Shown piece by piece: positions 53,405 to 61,583 of a stretch of 62,824 nt of DNA. The notes under the pieces are model-generated. The model was not told where the DNA came from, searched no databases, and worked only from the letters and a program-made list of their open reading frames with translations. The stretch is from Bacillota bacterium. GTDB taxonomy: Bacteria; Bacillota; Clostridia; Lachnospirales; Lachnospiraceae. The number at the start of each line of letters is the position of its first letter. Position 1 is the stretch's first letter. The DNA lies in the NCBI GenBank assembly GCA_023450835.1, contig JAEXGM010000250.1:1-62824 (forward strand), read 5' to 3'. The translations under genes and the position numbers were made by a program.

Positions 53405-54325
53405 ATGGAATTCAGACTGAATCTTGAGAAGGGGCTGAAAGTAAACCTGATAGGACATTCTGTCTGCAAAGAGGGCTGGGGCCTATACGGCAGACATTTG
53501 GCGGATATGGAGTTCATTGTGGTGTACAGCGGCCAGCTGCTTTGCGAAATAGACAATATTCCTTATATACTGGAAGAAGGTGATAGCTGCCTTATTCCCC
53601 CCGGAGTGCTGATCAGTCAGTATAGCCGAAATGGTTCCTGCAGGTTCTTTTATACACACTTTGAGACGGATTATGAGGAGATTGAGGAAGATAAAAAGCA
53701 AGAACTACTTTCAAAATATATAAATTCCGACACAGGGAGCAAAGAAGCCTTCTTTATCCTGCCTTCCAGGAAACAGGAGGATAATCTGCTTTTTTTAAGC
53801 AGCTTTACGAATCTGAATGAATATAAAAACGAGATCTTTACCCTTTTTGAGAAGGCACTTCTGGAGAGAAATCAACAGGCACCGGGATATCTGCTGATGG
53901 TAGCTCTCTATATACAGCAAATTCTTTCGCTGGCCTTTCGCTGTTATGCAGAAAGATTACAGACGCAGATAAAACCGGTGAACGGTGAACAAAAGAAGCT
54001 TGTGCAGGACACCCTTATCTTTATCGGAAACCACTATATGTCAGCTATCAATATCCGGGAATTAAGTAATGAATTCCTGGTCTCCCAGCAATACCTGATG
54101 AGAGTATTTAAGGCAGAGGTAGGAATCTCACCTGTAAAATATATTAATAAACTGCGCATAGAACAGGCGAAGAAGCTGATACGGACTACAAATGATAATC
54201 TGAGCAGCATTGGTTTTCAGGTCGGATTTGAGAATATCTATTATTTTAGCCGTACTTTTAAGCAATATGAAGGAATCTCTCCGCTCCATTACCGGAACTG
54301 GCTTAACAGTAAAAGCAACCAGTGA
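53405..54325 (+). CDS. AraC-family regulator with cupin sensor
   Basis: 306 residues. The N-terminal cupin-like arabinose-binding-type domain (FIVVYSGQLLCEIDNIPYIL, EEGDSCLIPPGV) is joined to a C-terminal double helix-turn-helix (INIRELSNEFLVSQQYLMRVFK, LSSIGFQVGFENIYYFSRTFK, split by residues). AAGGAG precedes the ATG. It is divergent from GH31 across a 212-nt gap and is the likely regulator of that gene. It converges with the second AraC gene, with only 8 nt between them. Confidence 0.91.
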   Translation: MEFRLNLEKGLKVNLIGHSVCKEGWGLYGRHLADMEFIVVYSGQLLCEIDNIPYILEEGDSCLIPPGVLISQYSRNGSCRFFYTHFETDYEEIEEDKKQELLSKYINSDTGSKEAFFILPSRKQEDNLLFLSSFTNLNEYKNEIFTLFEKALLERNQQAPGYLLMVALYIQQILSLAFRCYAERLQTQIKPVNGEQKKLVQDTLIFIGNHYMSAINIRELSNEFLVSQQYLMRVFKAEVGISPVKYINKLRIEQAKKLIRTTNDNLSSIGFQVGFENIYYFSRTFKQYEGISPLHYRNWLNSKSNQ

Positions 54326-54333
54326 AGAACGGG

Positions 54334-55383
54334 CTAATTAGTATTCATATGAGTCCGGTTGTAGGCATTTCTATACTGCTTAGGGGTAGTATCCTCCATT
54401 TTTTTAAACAGCTTCATAAAGTATTTCTCATCTAAAAAACCCAGGGCTTCTGCGATTTCACCGATTGTTTTATCAGATTCGCATAGAAGCTCTTTGGCTT
54501 TGGAGAGCTTTAAATTATAGATATACTGCTGCATGCTCATACCCATGTGCTTCTTAAAATACCTTGCCAGATATTCCTTTGAATAATTAAATTCATGGGC
54601 AACATCGGAGAGGGAGATTCTTTTCATAGAATGAATTCGTATCCATTCCAGGATTTTTGGCAATTTATCAAGAGAGTGTTCGGAGTCGTGCCTGGACTTA
54701 AATTGAAGGATATTCTGCTGTGCCAGTTCTATTAAGAGTGAGGTCAGCAGATATCTGGTTGCCTGCTCTGTATAATAATGAGAGGACTGCAGGTGAAGCA
54801 GCTGATGGAACAAAATACTTACCCTGTCAAGATTCACGCCCCTCATAAGGGTCGGCAGCAGACAAAAGGAAGAGAAGTCGTCAAGAAAATTGTTGTTATT
54901 GATAAGCGATATAACAGATTCTGCTTCTGTAGAATCAATTACTTCCCATGGGCAGCCGGTAGTTTTTAAGTTGCGCGCCTGTTTTGCAGGAGCCTCCTGT
55001 CTTGTAGGAGTTTCCTGTTTTGTAGGAGTTTCCTGTCTGGAAGCTGCCTCCTGTTTATCAGGACGCTCCTGTTTTGCAGTAGACTCCTGTTTGCCGGGAA
55101 TAGCCTGGCGGTCAAAAGTAAAGTGAAACCAATAAAAAGATGTCCCTTTGTAAGAATAGTCAAAACCTTTATGAGTTAACCCCGGCAGCAGCAATAGGGA
55201 ATCACCGGAATTCAGAGTGTATTGCACTCCTTCCTGCTGTATAAAAATAGGATTTTTCAAATTTATAATAATCTCATAATCTTCAATAATTCTTTCAGAA
55301 TGTATCCAGCGGGTCTCTGCCGTAAAGTGTCCTGCCGAGATAAAGCAGGCAGGGGATGTAATATTTGCTTTTAAGTAATACAT
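54334..55383 (-). CDS. AraC-family regulator with repetitive linker insertion
   Basis: 349 residues. The cupin-type sensor (INLKNPIFIQQEGVQYTL, SGDSLLLLPGLTHKGF) is interrupted after YWFHFTFD by about 48 residues made of six-residue repeats of the form xxxKQE/RQE. The C-terminal AraC domain is intact (ISLSDVAHEFNYSKEYLARYFK, IGEIAEALGFLDEKYFMKLFK, split by residues). GGTGGAG precedes the start. It is divergent from GH127 across 139 nt and probably regulates it. Confidence 0.9.
   Translation of the reverse strand: MYYLKANITSPACFISAGHFTAETRWIHSERIIEDYEIIINLKNPIFIQQEGVQYTLNSGDSLLLLPGLTHKGFDYSYKGTSFYWFHFTFDRQAIPGKQESTAKQERPDKQEAASRQETPTKQETPTRQEAPAKQARNLKTTGCPWEVIDSTEAESVISLINNNNFLDDFSSFCLLPTLMRGVNLDRVSILFHQLLHLQSSHYYTEQATRYLLTSLLIELAQQNILQFKSRHDSEHSLDKLPKILEWIRIHSMKRISLSDVAHEFNYSKEYLARYFKKHMGMSMQQYIYNLKLSKAKELLCESDKTIGEIAEALGFLDEKYFMKLFKKMEDTTPKQYRNAYNRTHMNTN
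54970..55113 (-). repeat. 18-bp tandem repeat inside the AraC gene
   Basis: About eight degenerate copies of an 18-nt unit (plus strand form AGGAGTTTCCTGTTTTGT; best copies 54988-55095). The period keeps the frame and encodes xxxKQE-type hexapeptides. Copy number changes would alter only linker length. Confidence 0.85.
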
Positions 55384-55522
55384 AGGTCAATATTCTCCAC
55401 CTTTTGTTTAATTAGACTACCGACAAATAAGAATAAATGTGGCATACTCATATTATAGCTTAAGTATAGCTGCAAAGCAAATCGTTTGATATAAAAAGAT
55501 AATACTTGGAGGAGGTCAATAT

Positions 55523-57481
55523 ATGGGTAATGTACATCAGAGCCGCACTGTGGAATTAGGTAAGGTCGAACTGAATGAAGGTTTTTTTAAAGAATATCAG
55601 AGTCTTGTGCAAGAGGTGGTTATCCCTTACCAATGGGAAGCCTTAAATGACAGAATACCGGGAGCTGAAAAGAGTTATGCCATTCATAATTTTAAAGTGG
55701 CGGCAGGGCTGGAAGAAGGAGAGTTCGGAGGACTGGTATTTCAGGACAGCGATCTCGCCAAATGGCTGGAGGCGGTCGGATACAGCCTGTCTGCGACACC
55801 TGATTCACAGCTTGAGAAGCAGGCGGATGAAGTCATTGAATATATCGAGAAGGCTCAGCAGGAAGATGGCTATCTGAATACCTTCTTTACCTTAAAGCGG
55901 CCAAAGGAGAAATGGACCAATCTGCTGGATTGCCATGAATTATATTGTGCCGGTCATATGATGGAAGCAGCGGTAGCATACTATAATGCTACGGGAAAAA
56001 GAAAGCTTTTAGATGTTATGTGCCGTTTTGCCGATTACATTGACAGTGTTTTTGGAACAGAAGAAGGAAAAATCCACGGTTACGATGGGCACGAAGAAAT
56101 TGAGCTGGCTCTGGTAAAGCTGTATAAGGCAACCGGAGATGAAAAATATCTGAATTTATCCAAATACTTTATCGATGAGAGAGGAAAGGAGCCTAATTTC
56201 TTCCTTCAGGAATGGGAGAAGAGAGGAAAGACATCTTACTGGAATCCTTCTGATCATAAGCAGCCGGACGCTGCATATAACCAGGCGCATATACCTGTGA
56301 GGGAGCAGACAGAGGCGGTAGGGCATGCGGTCAGAGCAGTCTACTTATATTCCGGTATGGCAGATATTGCAGCTCTGACAAAGGATGAAGGTCTTAAGAA
56401 AGCCTGCAAAACTCTATGGAACAATATGGTGACGAAGCAAATGTATATTACCGGCGGAATCGGGTCGACTCATTCGGGTGAAGCCTTTACTTTTGACTAT
56501 GATTTACCCAATGACACAGTATACCAGGAGACCTGTGCTTCTATCGGATTATTTTTGTTTGCCCACAGAATGCTCTTATTAGAAGAGGAAGGGAATTACG
56601 GAGACGTAATGGAAAGAGCACTTTACAACTCTATTATCAGCGGTATGGGCTTTGACGGGAAGAGCTTCTTTTATGTAAATCCTATGGAAGTATGGCCGAA
56701 AGCCAGTGAAAAGAATCCGGAGAGAAGACATGTTGCACCGGTGAGACAGAAATGGTACGGCTGTGCCTGCTGCCCGCCGAATCTTGCCAGACTTTTGATG
56801 TCTTTAAGGCAATATATTTATACCTACAGTGAGGATGCAGTATATACCCATTTGTATATACCGAGCAAGGCAGAGATAAACCCGGGAGGAAATAAGATAA
56901 TCCTTGAGCAGAATACCGGATATCCCTGGGATGGGGGCGTAAGTATAAAGCTGGGATTGGAGAAGGAAACAGAATACACCCTTAAGTTTAGAATTCCCGG
57001 CTGGTGCAGAAGCTTTCAGGTATCGATAAATGGGGAAGCTTTTGCAGAGAAAGGAAATACGGAAAATGGTTTTCTTTCCATTCACAGAGTCTGGAGCGAT
57101 GGAGATGAAGTGGTGCTTCAAATGGAAATGCCGGTAGAGATTATTCAGTCCCACCCGGAAGTACGTGCCAATGCCGGAAAGGTTGCCATCATGAGAGGAC
57201 CTCTGGTCTATTGCCTGGAGGAAGCAGATAACGGAACCAATCTGTCAGCCTTATCCCTTGAGATAAATACAGGTTTTGAGCTGAAGGCAGAGGCAGAGCT
57301 GATGAAAGGAGCACTATCCATAACCGGAAAGGGCTTACGCAGAAAAGAAAAGGATTGGAAGGGCTCCCTCTATCGGCCTTTTAAGTCAGAAGAAGAGGAA
57401 ACTGATATCAAGGCAATTCCTTATTTCCTTTGGGGGAACAGAGAAAAAGGGGAAATGCTGGTATGGATGAATCATAAATAA
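55523..57481 (+). CDS. GH127 beta-L-arabinofuranosidase family protein
   Basis: 652 residues without a signal peptide. The N-terminal catalytic (alpha/alpha)6 barrel carries YQETCASIGL (conserved Glu and Cys) and KWYGCACCPPNLAR (the CC pair), which in GH127 form the Zn site with the nucleophilic Cys. Further support comes from YITGGIGSTHSGEAF and IMRGPLVYCLEE. Family members release terminal beta-L-arabinofuranose from plant glycoproteins or hemicellulose fragments. GGAGGAGG precedes the ATG; it is divergent from the AraC gene at 54334. Confidence 0.92.
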   Translation: MGNVHQSRTVELGKVELNEGFFKEYQSLVQEVVIPYQWEALNDRIPGAEKSYAIHNFKVAAGLEEGEFGGLVFQDSDLAKWLEAVGYSLSATPDSQLEKQADEVIEYIEKAQQEDGYLNTFFTLKRPKEKWTNLLDCHELYCAGHMMEAAVAYYNATGKRKLLDVMCRFADYIDSVFGTEEGKIHGYDGHEEIELALVKLYKATGDEKYLNLSKYFIDERGKEPNFFLQEWEKRGKTSYWNPSDHKQPDAAYNQAHIPVREQTEAVGHAVRAVYLYSGMADIAALTKDEGLKKACKTLWNNMVTKQMYITGGIGSTHSGEAFTFDYDLPNDTVYQETCASIGLFLFAHRMLLLEEEGNYGDVMERALYNSIISGMGFDGKSFFYVNPMEVWPKASEKNPERRHVAPVRQKWYGCACCPPNLARLLMSLRQYIYTYSEDAVYTHLYIPSKAEINPGGNKIILEQNTGYPWDGGVSIKLGLEKETEYTLKFRIPGWCRSFQVSINGEAFAEKGNTENGFLSIHRVWSDGDEVVLQMEMPVEIIQSHPEVRANAGKVAIMRGPLVYCLEEADNGTNLSALSLEINTGFELKAEAELMKGALSITGKGLRRKEKDWKGSLYRPFKSEEEETDIKAIPYFLWGNREKGEMLVWMNHK

Positions 57482-57555
57482 TATTATTGCGGGCCGGTGA
57501 AGGAAGCATGAACTTCACCGGCTTTTTTGTAATTTATTTACTTGGAAAAATATTC

Positions 57556-57584
57556 TTGACAATAGTACTATATAGTACTATACT
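57556..57584 (+). promoter_or_regulatory. Consensus promoter with embedded MarR operator
   Basis: TTGACA at 57556-57561, a 17-nt spacer, and TATACT at 57579-57584. The 18-bp perfect palindrome TAGTACTATATAGTACTA (57563-57580) fills the spacer and overlaps the -10 box. This is the expected form for an autoregulating MarR protein. Confidence 0.8.
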
Positions 57585-57607
57585 ACATGGTATGGAGGTG
57601 ATCGGTA

Positions 57608-58033
57608 ATAAAAACCTATGGAGGATTTCTTATTTCACAAATCAAGCAGCTTCAAGGCAGAGTTTTTGAAAGAATGCTAAAGGAGAGCGGCATCGATGCT
57701 TTTAATGGGGCTCAGGGCAGAATCCTTTATGTGCTATGGGAAAAAGAAAAGCTTACTATTTCAGAAATCGGCCATCTTACATCCCTTGCCAAGACGACAC
57801 TTACCAGCATGCTTGACAGAATGGAAGAGAGCGGATTAGTGGAGCGGAGCGCAGATAAAAATAACCGCAGGCAGATAATTATATCTATTACGGACAAGGC
57901 CAGGAATTACAAGGAAGAGTATGACCGTGTTTCCCTTGAAATGAACGAATTGTTTTATAAAGGATTTTCAAGTGAGGAGATAGAACAGTTCGAGGTAATG
58001 TTAAGGCGCCTCATTCAGAACCTGGAAGAATGA
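57608..58033 (+). CDS. MarR-family regulator (start codon non-standard)
   Basis: About 142 residues. Coding similarity begins well before the first ATG (57674): in frame from 57605 it reads VIKTYGGFLISQIKQLQGRV, then FERMLKESGIDAFNGAQGRI, as in MarR proteins, followed by the winged helix LTISEIGHLTSLAKTTLTSML. A perfect GGAGGTGATC match to the 16S tail lies at 57594-57603, but only GTA (57605) or ATA (57608) follows in frame. Either a rare start, a substitution, or start loss with reduced N-terminus is possible. It heads an operon with a flavin-type protein and an alpha/beta hydrolase. Confidence 0.75.
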   Translation: MKTYGGFLISQIKQLQGRVFERMLKESGIDAFNGAQGRILYVLWEKEKLTISEIGHLTSLAKTTLTSMLDRMEESGLVERSADKNNRRQIIISITDKARNYKEEYDRVSLEMNELFYKGFSSEEIEQFEVMLRRLIQNLEE

Positions 58034-58129
58034 CGCGGGTATTAAGAAAAAGCTCTGAAACAGTATCTGATGAAAGAAAGAGCAGCGGAAAAGAAGCAAA
58101 TAAAAAGTAGCGAATCGGAGGAAGCAATA

Positions 58130-58567
58130 ATGGAGAGAGAAGTAGCAGAAAGCATAATGAAATTAGTGGAAGGCAGCAGGGACGTTATATGTTGTTCGGT
58201 GGATGAGGAGGGATATCCCAATGCAAAGGCAATGTTCCGCTTAAAGAATGAAGGAGCGGATACATTCTGGTTTTCAACCAATACTTCTTCTATCCGTGTG
58301 GGACAGTGGGAGAAGAATCCCAAGGCATCTATTTATTTTCTGGATTCGGCAGGGTTTCATGGAGTAATGTTTATCGGTGAAATGACTGTTCACGGAGATG
58401 CAGAAACTAAAAAGGCAATGTGGAAGGAAGGGGATGAAATGTACTATCCTCTTGGACCTGCCGACCCGGATTATAGTATTCTCGAATTCAGGGCGGTAAA
58501 AGGAAACTATTATCATGGCTTAAAGAAGCATTTGTTCTTAACAGAAGAAGTAAAGGAGTGCGTATAA
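58130..58567 (+). CDS. Pyridoxamine 5'-phosphate oxidase-like split-barrel protein
   Basis: 145 residues. The split-barrel FMN-binding fold of the general-stress/PNPOx-like family is suggested by RDVICCSVDEEGYPNAKAMF, FWFSTNTSSIRVGQWEKNPK, ASIYFLD and YSILEFRAVKGNYY. Such proteins bind FMN, F420 or haem and often reduce small toxic compounds. ATG at 58130 follows CGGAGGAAGC; the upstream frame to 58070 lacks support. It overlaps the hydrolase gene by one nucleotide (TAATG). Confidence 0.85.
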   Translation: MEREVAESIMKLVEGSRDVICCSVDEEGYPNAKAMFRLKNEGADTFWFSTNTSSIRVGQWEKNPKASIYFLDSAGFHGVMFIGEMTVHGDAETKKAMWKEGDEMYYPLGPADPDYSILEFRAVKGNYYHGLKKHLFLTEEVKECV

Positions 58568-59325
58568 TGCCATACTGTCAGGCCAGGGATTGCAATGTAT
58601 TTTATGAAGACATCGGAACCGGTGAAACAATCCTCTTTTTGCACAGTGGTTACAGCAGGGGAATTATTGCTTTTTCCGGACAGATTCAGCCTTTCTGCAA
58701 TAAATACAGGCTTCTGCTGCCGGATTTCAGGGGGCATGGCAGGACCACAGCAGAAAATAAAGATTGGGATACCGCTGTCATTGCGGAAGATATGGCAGTG
58801 TTTATTCGTAATATGGGACTTCAAAAGGTTCATCTGATCGGCTATAGCCTGGGCGGAGGTGTAGCTCTCCATCTTGCCGCAAAATATCCGGAGTTGATTA
58901 AGAGCATTATAACCATTGGGTGCGGCGGTGTACCGGATGGTACCGGGTCAGAAGAATATGAACCGGACGAGCTGATTCGAAGAAATGAGACGGAATTTAT
59001 TGAAAGAATCAGGGTTCGTAATATGGAAGCTACCGGCGGAGACTGGAGGCATCATATGGAACAGAGCGTAAGAGACTGGAGAATGTACCCCTGCCTTTCG
59101 GAGGAGGACTTTGAAAAGTTAAAGATGCCGATGTTTTTAATCGCAGGGGAGTTTGATACCTATGCGACAAGGGAGAGGCTTCTTGATATGCAAAAGAAAG
59201 TAAAGAGAAGCGAAATATGGGTCGTTCCTGAATGCGGTCACAGACCTCACATGCCAACGGAAAAAGTAAAGGAAGTGAATGAACGTATTGGCAGTTTTCT
59301 GGACAAGGTGAGGATGGAACAATAG
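58567..59325 (+). CDS. Alpha/beta-fold hydrolase
   Basis: 252 residues. The catalytic triad is visible as S94 in GYSLGGG, Asp in IAGEFDTYA and His in PECGHRPHMP, with the oxyanion region FLHSGYSRG. The substrate is unknown; esterase or C-C hydrolase roles are both possible. Coupled by TAATG to the PNPOx-like gene, it completes a small MarR-controlled operon that may deal with a xenobiotic or aromatic compound. Confidence 0.88.
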   Translation: MPYCQARDCNVFYEDIGTGETILFLHSGYSRGIIAFSGQIQPFCNKYRLLLPDFRGHGRTTAENKDWDTAVIAEDMAVFIRNMGLQKVHLIGYSLGGGVALHLAAKYPELIKSIITIGCGGVPDGTGSEEYEPDELIRRNETEFIERIRVRNMEATGGDWRHHMEQSVRDWRMYPCLSEEDFEKLKMPMFLIAGEFDTYATRERLLDMQKKVKRSEIWVVPECGHRPHMPTEKVKEVNERIGSFLDKVRMEQ

Positions 59326-59401
59326 GTGCATTTAAGCTGATTTGGCGCGGAATAAGTTAAGCAGGAAGCGAAGTATTAAGAGAATAGAGGTTATAAAAAG
59401 A

Positions 59402-59435
59402 AGAGAATTTAGCCAAGGTTAAATTCTCTTTTTCT
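59402..59435 (+). terminator. Terminator of the MarR operon
   Basis: AGAGAATTT pairs with AAATTCTCT around AGCCAAGGTT, followed by TTTTCT. Confidence 0.75.
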
Positions 59436-59491
59436 AGGGCGTATTTGAAAACTGCTTGTGCCGGGCTGAATGAGTTTTCAAACACGCCCTA
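59436..59491. repeat. Short palindromic element, copy D2
   Basis: AGGGCGTATTTGAAAACT and AGTTTTCAAACACGCCCT form an inverted repeat around 20 nt. The arms match the end of D1 at 20306. It looks like a solo or internally deleted form. Confidence 0.6.
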
Positions 59492-59736
59492 TGTACAGTT
59501 TTATGAAGGAATATAAATTGGCTGTAAAATAAAAAAAAAGCAATGGATAACCATTGCAAACCAAATCTTCCTATTTTTGATACAACTTAATAAAAACCAA
59601 TTCTTTTTCACTCAAATCGTATTAATAACATACCATGCAAATGGCAAGTTGTCAAGAAAAAATTAGAAAAAATGAGAAAGAATCGGGTGGCAGCAATATG
59701 CTTATAGGGAACGCACTGGAGGTATACTTCAGGCTT
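59492..59736 (+). other. AT-rich gap before the ABC-2 permeases
   Basis: No convincing gene. A short frame at 59635-59823 crosses the promoter at 59737 and has no recognisable similarity. Confidence 0.3.
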
Positions 59737-59765
59737 TTGACAGCAGGCACTTACTTCGGTAGAAT
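59737..59765 (+). promoter_or_regulatory. Promoter of the ABC-2 permease genes
   Basis: A consensus TTGACA at 59737-59742, a 17-nt spacer, and TAGAAT at 59760-59765, about 48 nt before the GTG at 59813. Confidence 0.65.
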
Positions 59766-59812
59766 ATATAAGCTTACCAAAAAGGAAATTTATAGTAAAA
59801 GGAGCCGCAGCT

Positions 59813-60661
59813 GTGAGATATAAAATTATGAACCGTATTTATTCCCTGAAAGCCTGTTATTCCCTCTTTTGCATAAAGACGGCCGAAAGTTTTCAATACC
59901 GGATGGCGGGCATTGCCGGAGCAACCACCAGTATCTTTTATGCGGTGATAGAAATCCTGGTATACAGTGTCTTTTATCATTATGCAGAAAACAGGGCAGA
60001 TGGAATGTTTCTCTCTCTTAGTTTAAAGCAGTTGGTTACCTATCTGTGGCTGGCTCAATTTTTCTTTCTGATGCAGCCGATGAGTTTGGATTCTGAAATA
60101 TTAGGTAAAATCACCAGCGGAGATGTGGGTGTAGAACTGTGCCGTCCGCTGGATTTGTATACACATTGGTTTGCCAAGGTAGCGGCAGGCAGAGTGTCGA
60201 CGTTAATCTGGAGAGGGTCTATGATATTGCTTGCCGGAACGTTAATGCCTGCCGCCTATCGTATTTCACCTCCTGCTTCTCTTATTTCCATGATCTTAAT
60301 GCTGGTTTCCGCTTTCAGTGCATTCTTATTGTGCAGTGCTTACGGTATGCTTGCCTGTACCATAAGGCTTCATGTTAACTGGGGAGAAGGACCGGTGTTT
60401 ATGCTCCTGCTTGCCGGAGGTGTATTGTCCGGTTCTTATCTGCCGCTAAAATTATGGCCGGATTTTATGCAGAAATTTCTGCTATTGCAGCCCTTTGCCG
60501 GATATCTTGACATTCCCCTTCGCCTTTATCTGGGAGTAATGAAGGCATCCGATGGAATATGGGCTATCGGTCTGCAAATTTTCTGGGTTATTTTATTCAT
60601 TGCACTGGGCAGATTTTTAATGGGAATACGCTTAAAGAAAATTGTGGTACAGGGTGGCTGA
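59813..60661 (+). CDS. ABC-2 type exporter permease
   Basis: 282 residues with six predicted helices. LSLKQLVTYLWLAQFFFLMQ, ITSGDVGVELCRPLDLYTHW and a C-terminal GIRLKKIVVQGG fit the ABC-2 (DUF990-like) permeases that work as pairs with one ATPase. GTG at 59813 has AAAGGAG 9 nt upstream; ATG at 59828 is an alternative. The transported substrate is unknown. No ATPase gene lies beside it. Confidence 0.83.
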   Translation: MRYKIMNRIYSLKACYSLFCIKTAESFQYRMAGIAGATTSIFYAVIEILVYSVFYHYAENRADGMFLSLSLKQLVTYLWLAQFFFLMQPMSLDSEILGKITSGDVGVELCRPLDLYTHWFAKVAAGRVSTLIWRGSMILLAGTLMPAAYRISPPASLISMILMLVSAFSAFLLCSAYGMLACTIRLHVNWGEGPVFMLLLAGGVLSGSYLPLKLWPDFMQKFLLLQPFAGYLDIPLRLYLGVMKASDGIWAIGLQIFWVILFIALGRFLMGIRLKKIVVQGG

Positions 60662-60785
60662 GATAAAAGCCGCAGAAATTACCTGATTCATACACATGTT
60701 AAAGTACGCAGATTGGGACTATGAATGAAAGATTTTAATTTTACTTTCGCAAAAGGTATGTCAGGGGAAGAGATAGGAGCCTAAT

Positions 60786-61583
60786 ATGGATAGAGATAAT
60801 GATTTTGTACTTTATTTTAAATATATCAGAATGAATTTCCTGACCGGACTGCAATATAAAGGATGGCCTCTGATGATATTACAGACATTGTTTGTAGTCG
60901 TGACAGATCCAATCGGATTAATTCTGATGTTTCAGAGATTCGGCAATATCGGAAGCTGGTCGGTCTACAGCATACTGTTATTATATGCAATTGCGGTTAC
61001 CTGTTTTGGACTTGCAGAAAGCTTATTCAGAGGATTTGATTATTTTCCCTGGAAGATGCTGAGAACGGGAGACTTTGACAGACTGCTTTTAAGACCCAGG
61101 AGTTTAATGGTACAGGTGGCAGCAAGCTATTTTCACATACATCGTTTTGCAAGAGCATTTGGAGGAGCATTCACAGTGGTGTACTGTCTGAGGAAACTTC
61201 ATATTATATTAAGTTCCATGGATGTCCTTATGCTGCTGCTTTGCTTTATAGGCGGTACGATTACTTATATGGGAGTGTTTGTATTTACATCGGGAATTGC
61301 TTTCTTTACTATAAAAGGACTGGATTGGATTTATATATTCACTAATATCAGTTATCAGGTAATCCGGTGTCCCATTGACTACATGCCGAAGGCTCTAAAG
61401 GGTATGTTTACTTTCGTAATGCCGATGGTGGTAATCAGCTACTATCCGGCCGCAGCAATATGCGGCTGGACAGACAGCTATTACAGAGGATTTTTAGCCT
61501 TACCGGCAGGAACTGCATTCTTTCTTTTTTCAACCTTTATTTGGCGGTTTGGGGTAAGGCATTACAGGAGCACGGGAAGTTAG
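60786..61583 (+). CDS. ABC-2 type exporter permease, DUF990-like
   Basis: 265 residues with six predicted helices. FDYFPWKMLRTGDFDRLLLRP and the late IRCPIDYMPKALKGMFTFVMP, followed by SYYPAAAICG, are characteristic of the second subunit of this exporter class. GGAG lies 9 nt upstream of the ATG. The 124-nt gap to its partner contains no gene. Its stop overlaps the 3' end of the convergent amidohydrolase gene by 4 nt. Confidence 0.85.
   Translation: MDRDNDFVLYFKYIRMNFLTGLQYKGWPLMILQTLFVVVTDPIGLILMFQRFGNIGSWSVYSILLLYAIAVTCFGLAESLFRGFDYFPWKMLRTGDFDRLLLRPRSLMVQVAASYFHIHRFARAFGGAFTVVYCLRKLHIILSSMDVLMLLLCFIGGTITYMGVFVFTSGIAFFTIKGLDWIYIFTNISYQVIRCPIDYMPKALKGMFTFVMPMVVISYYPAAAICGWTDSYYRGFLALPAGTAFFLFSTFIWRFGVRHYRSTGS

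Noticed and set aside
59635..59823. Small ORF before the ABC-2 permeases
   Set aside because: It crosses a consensus promoter, has no ribosome site and no similarity; in particular it is not an ATPase fragment.
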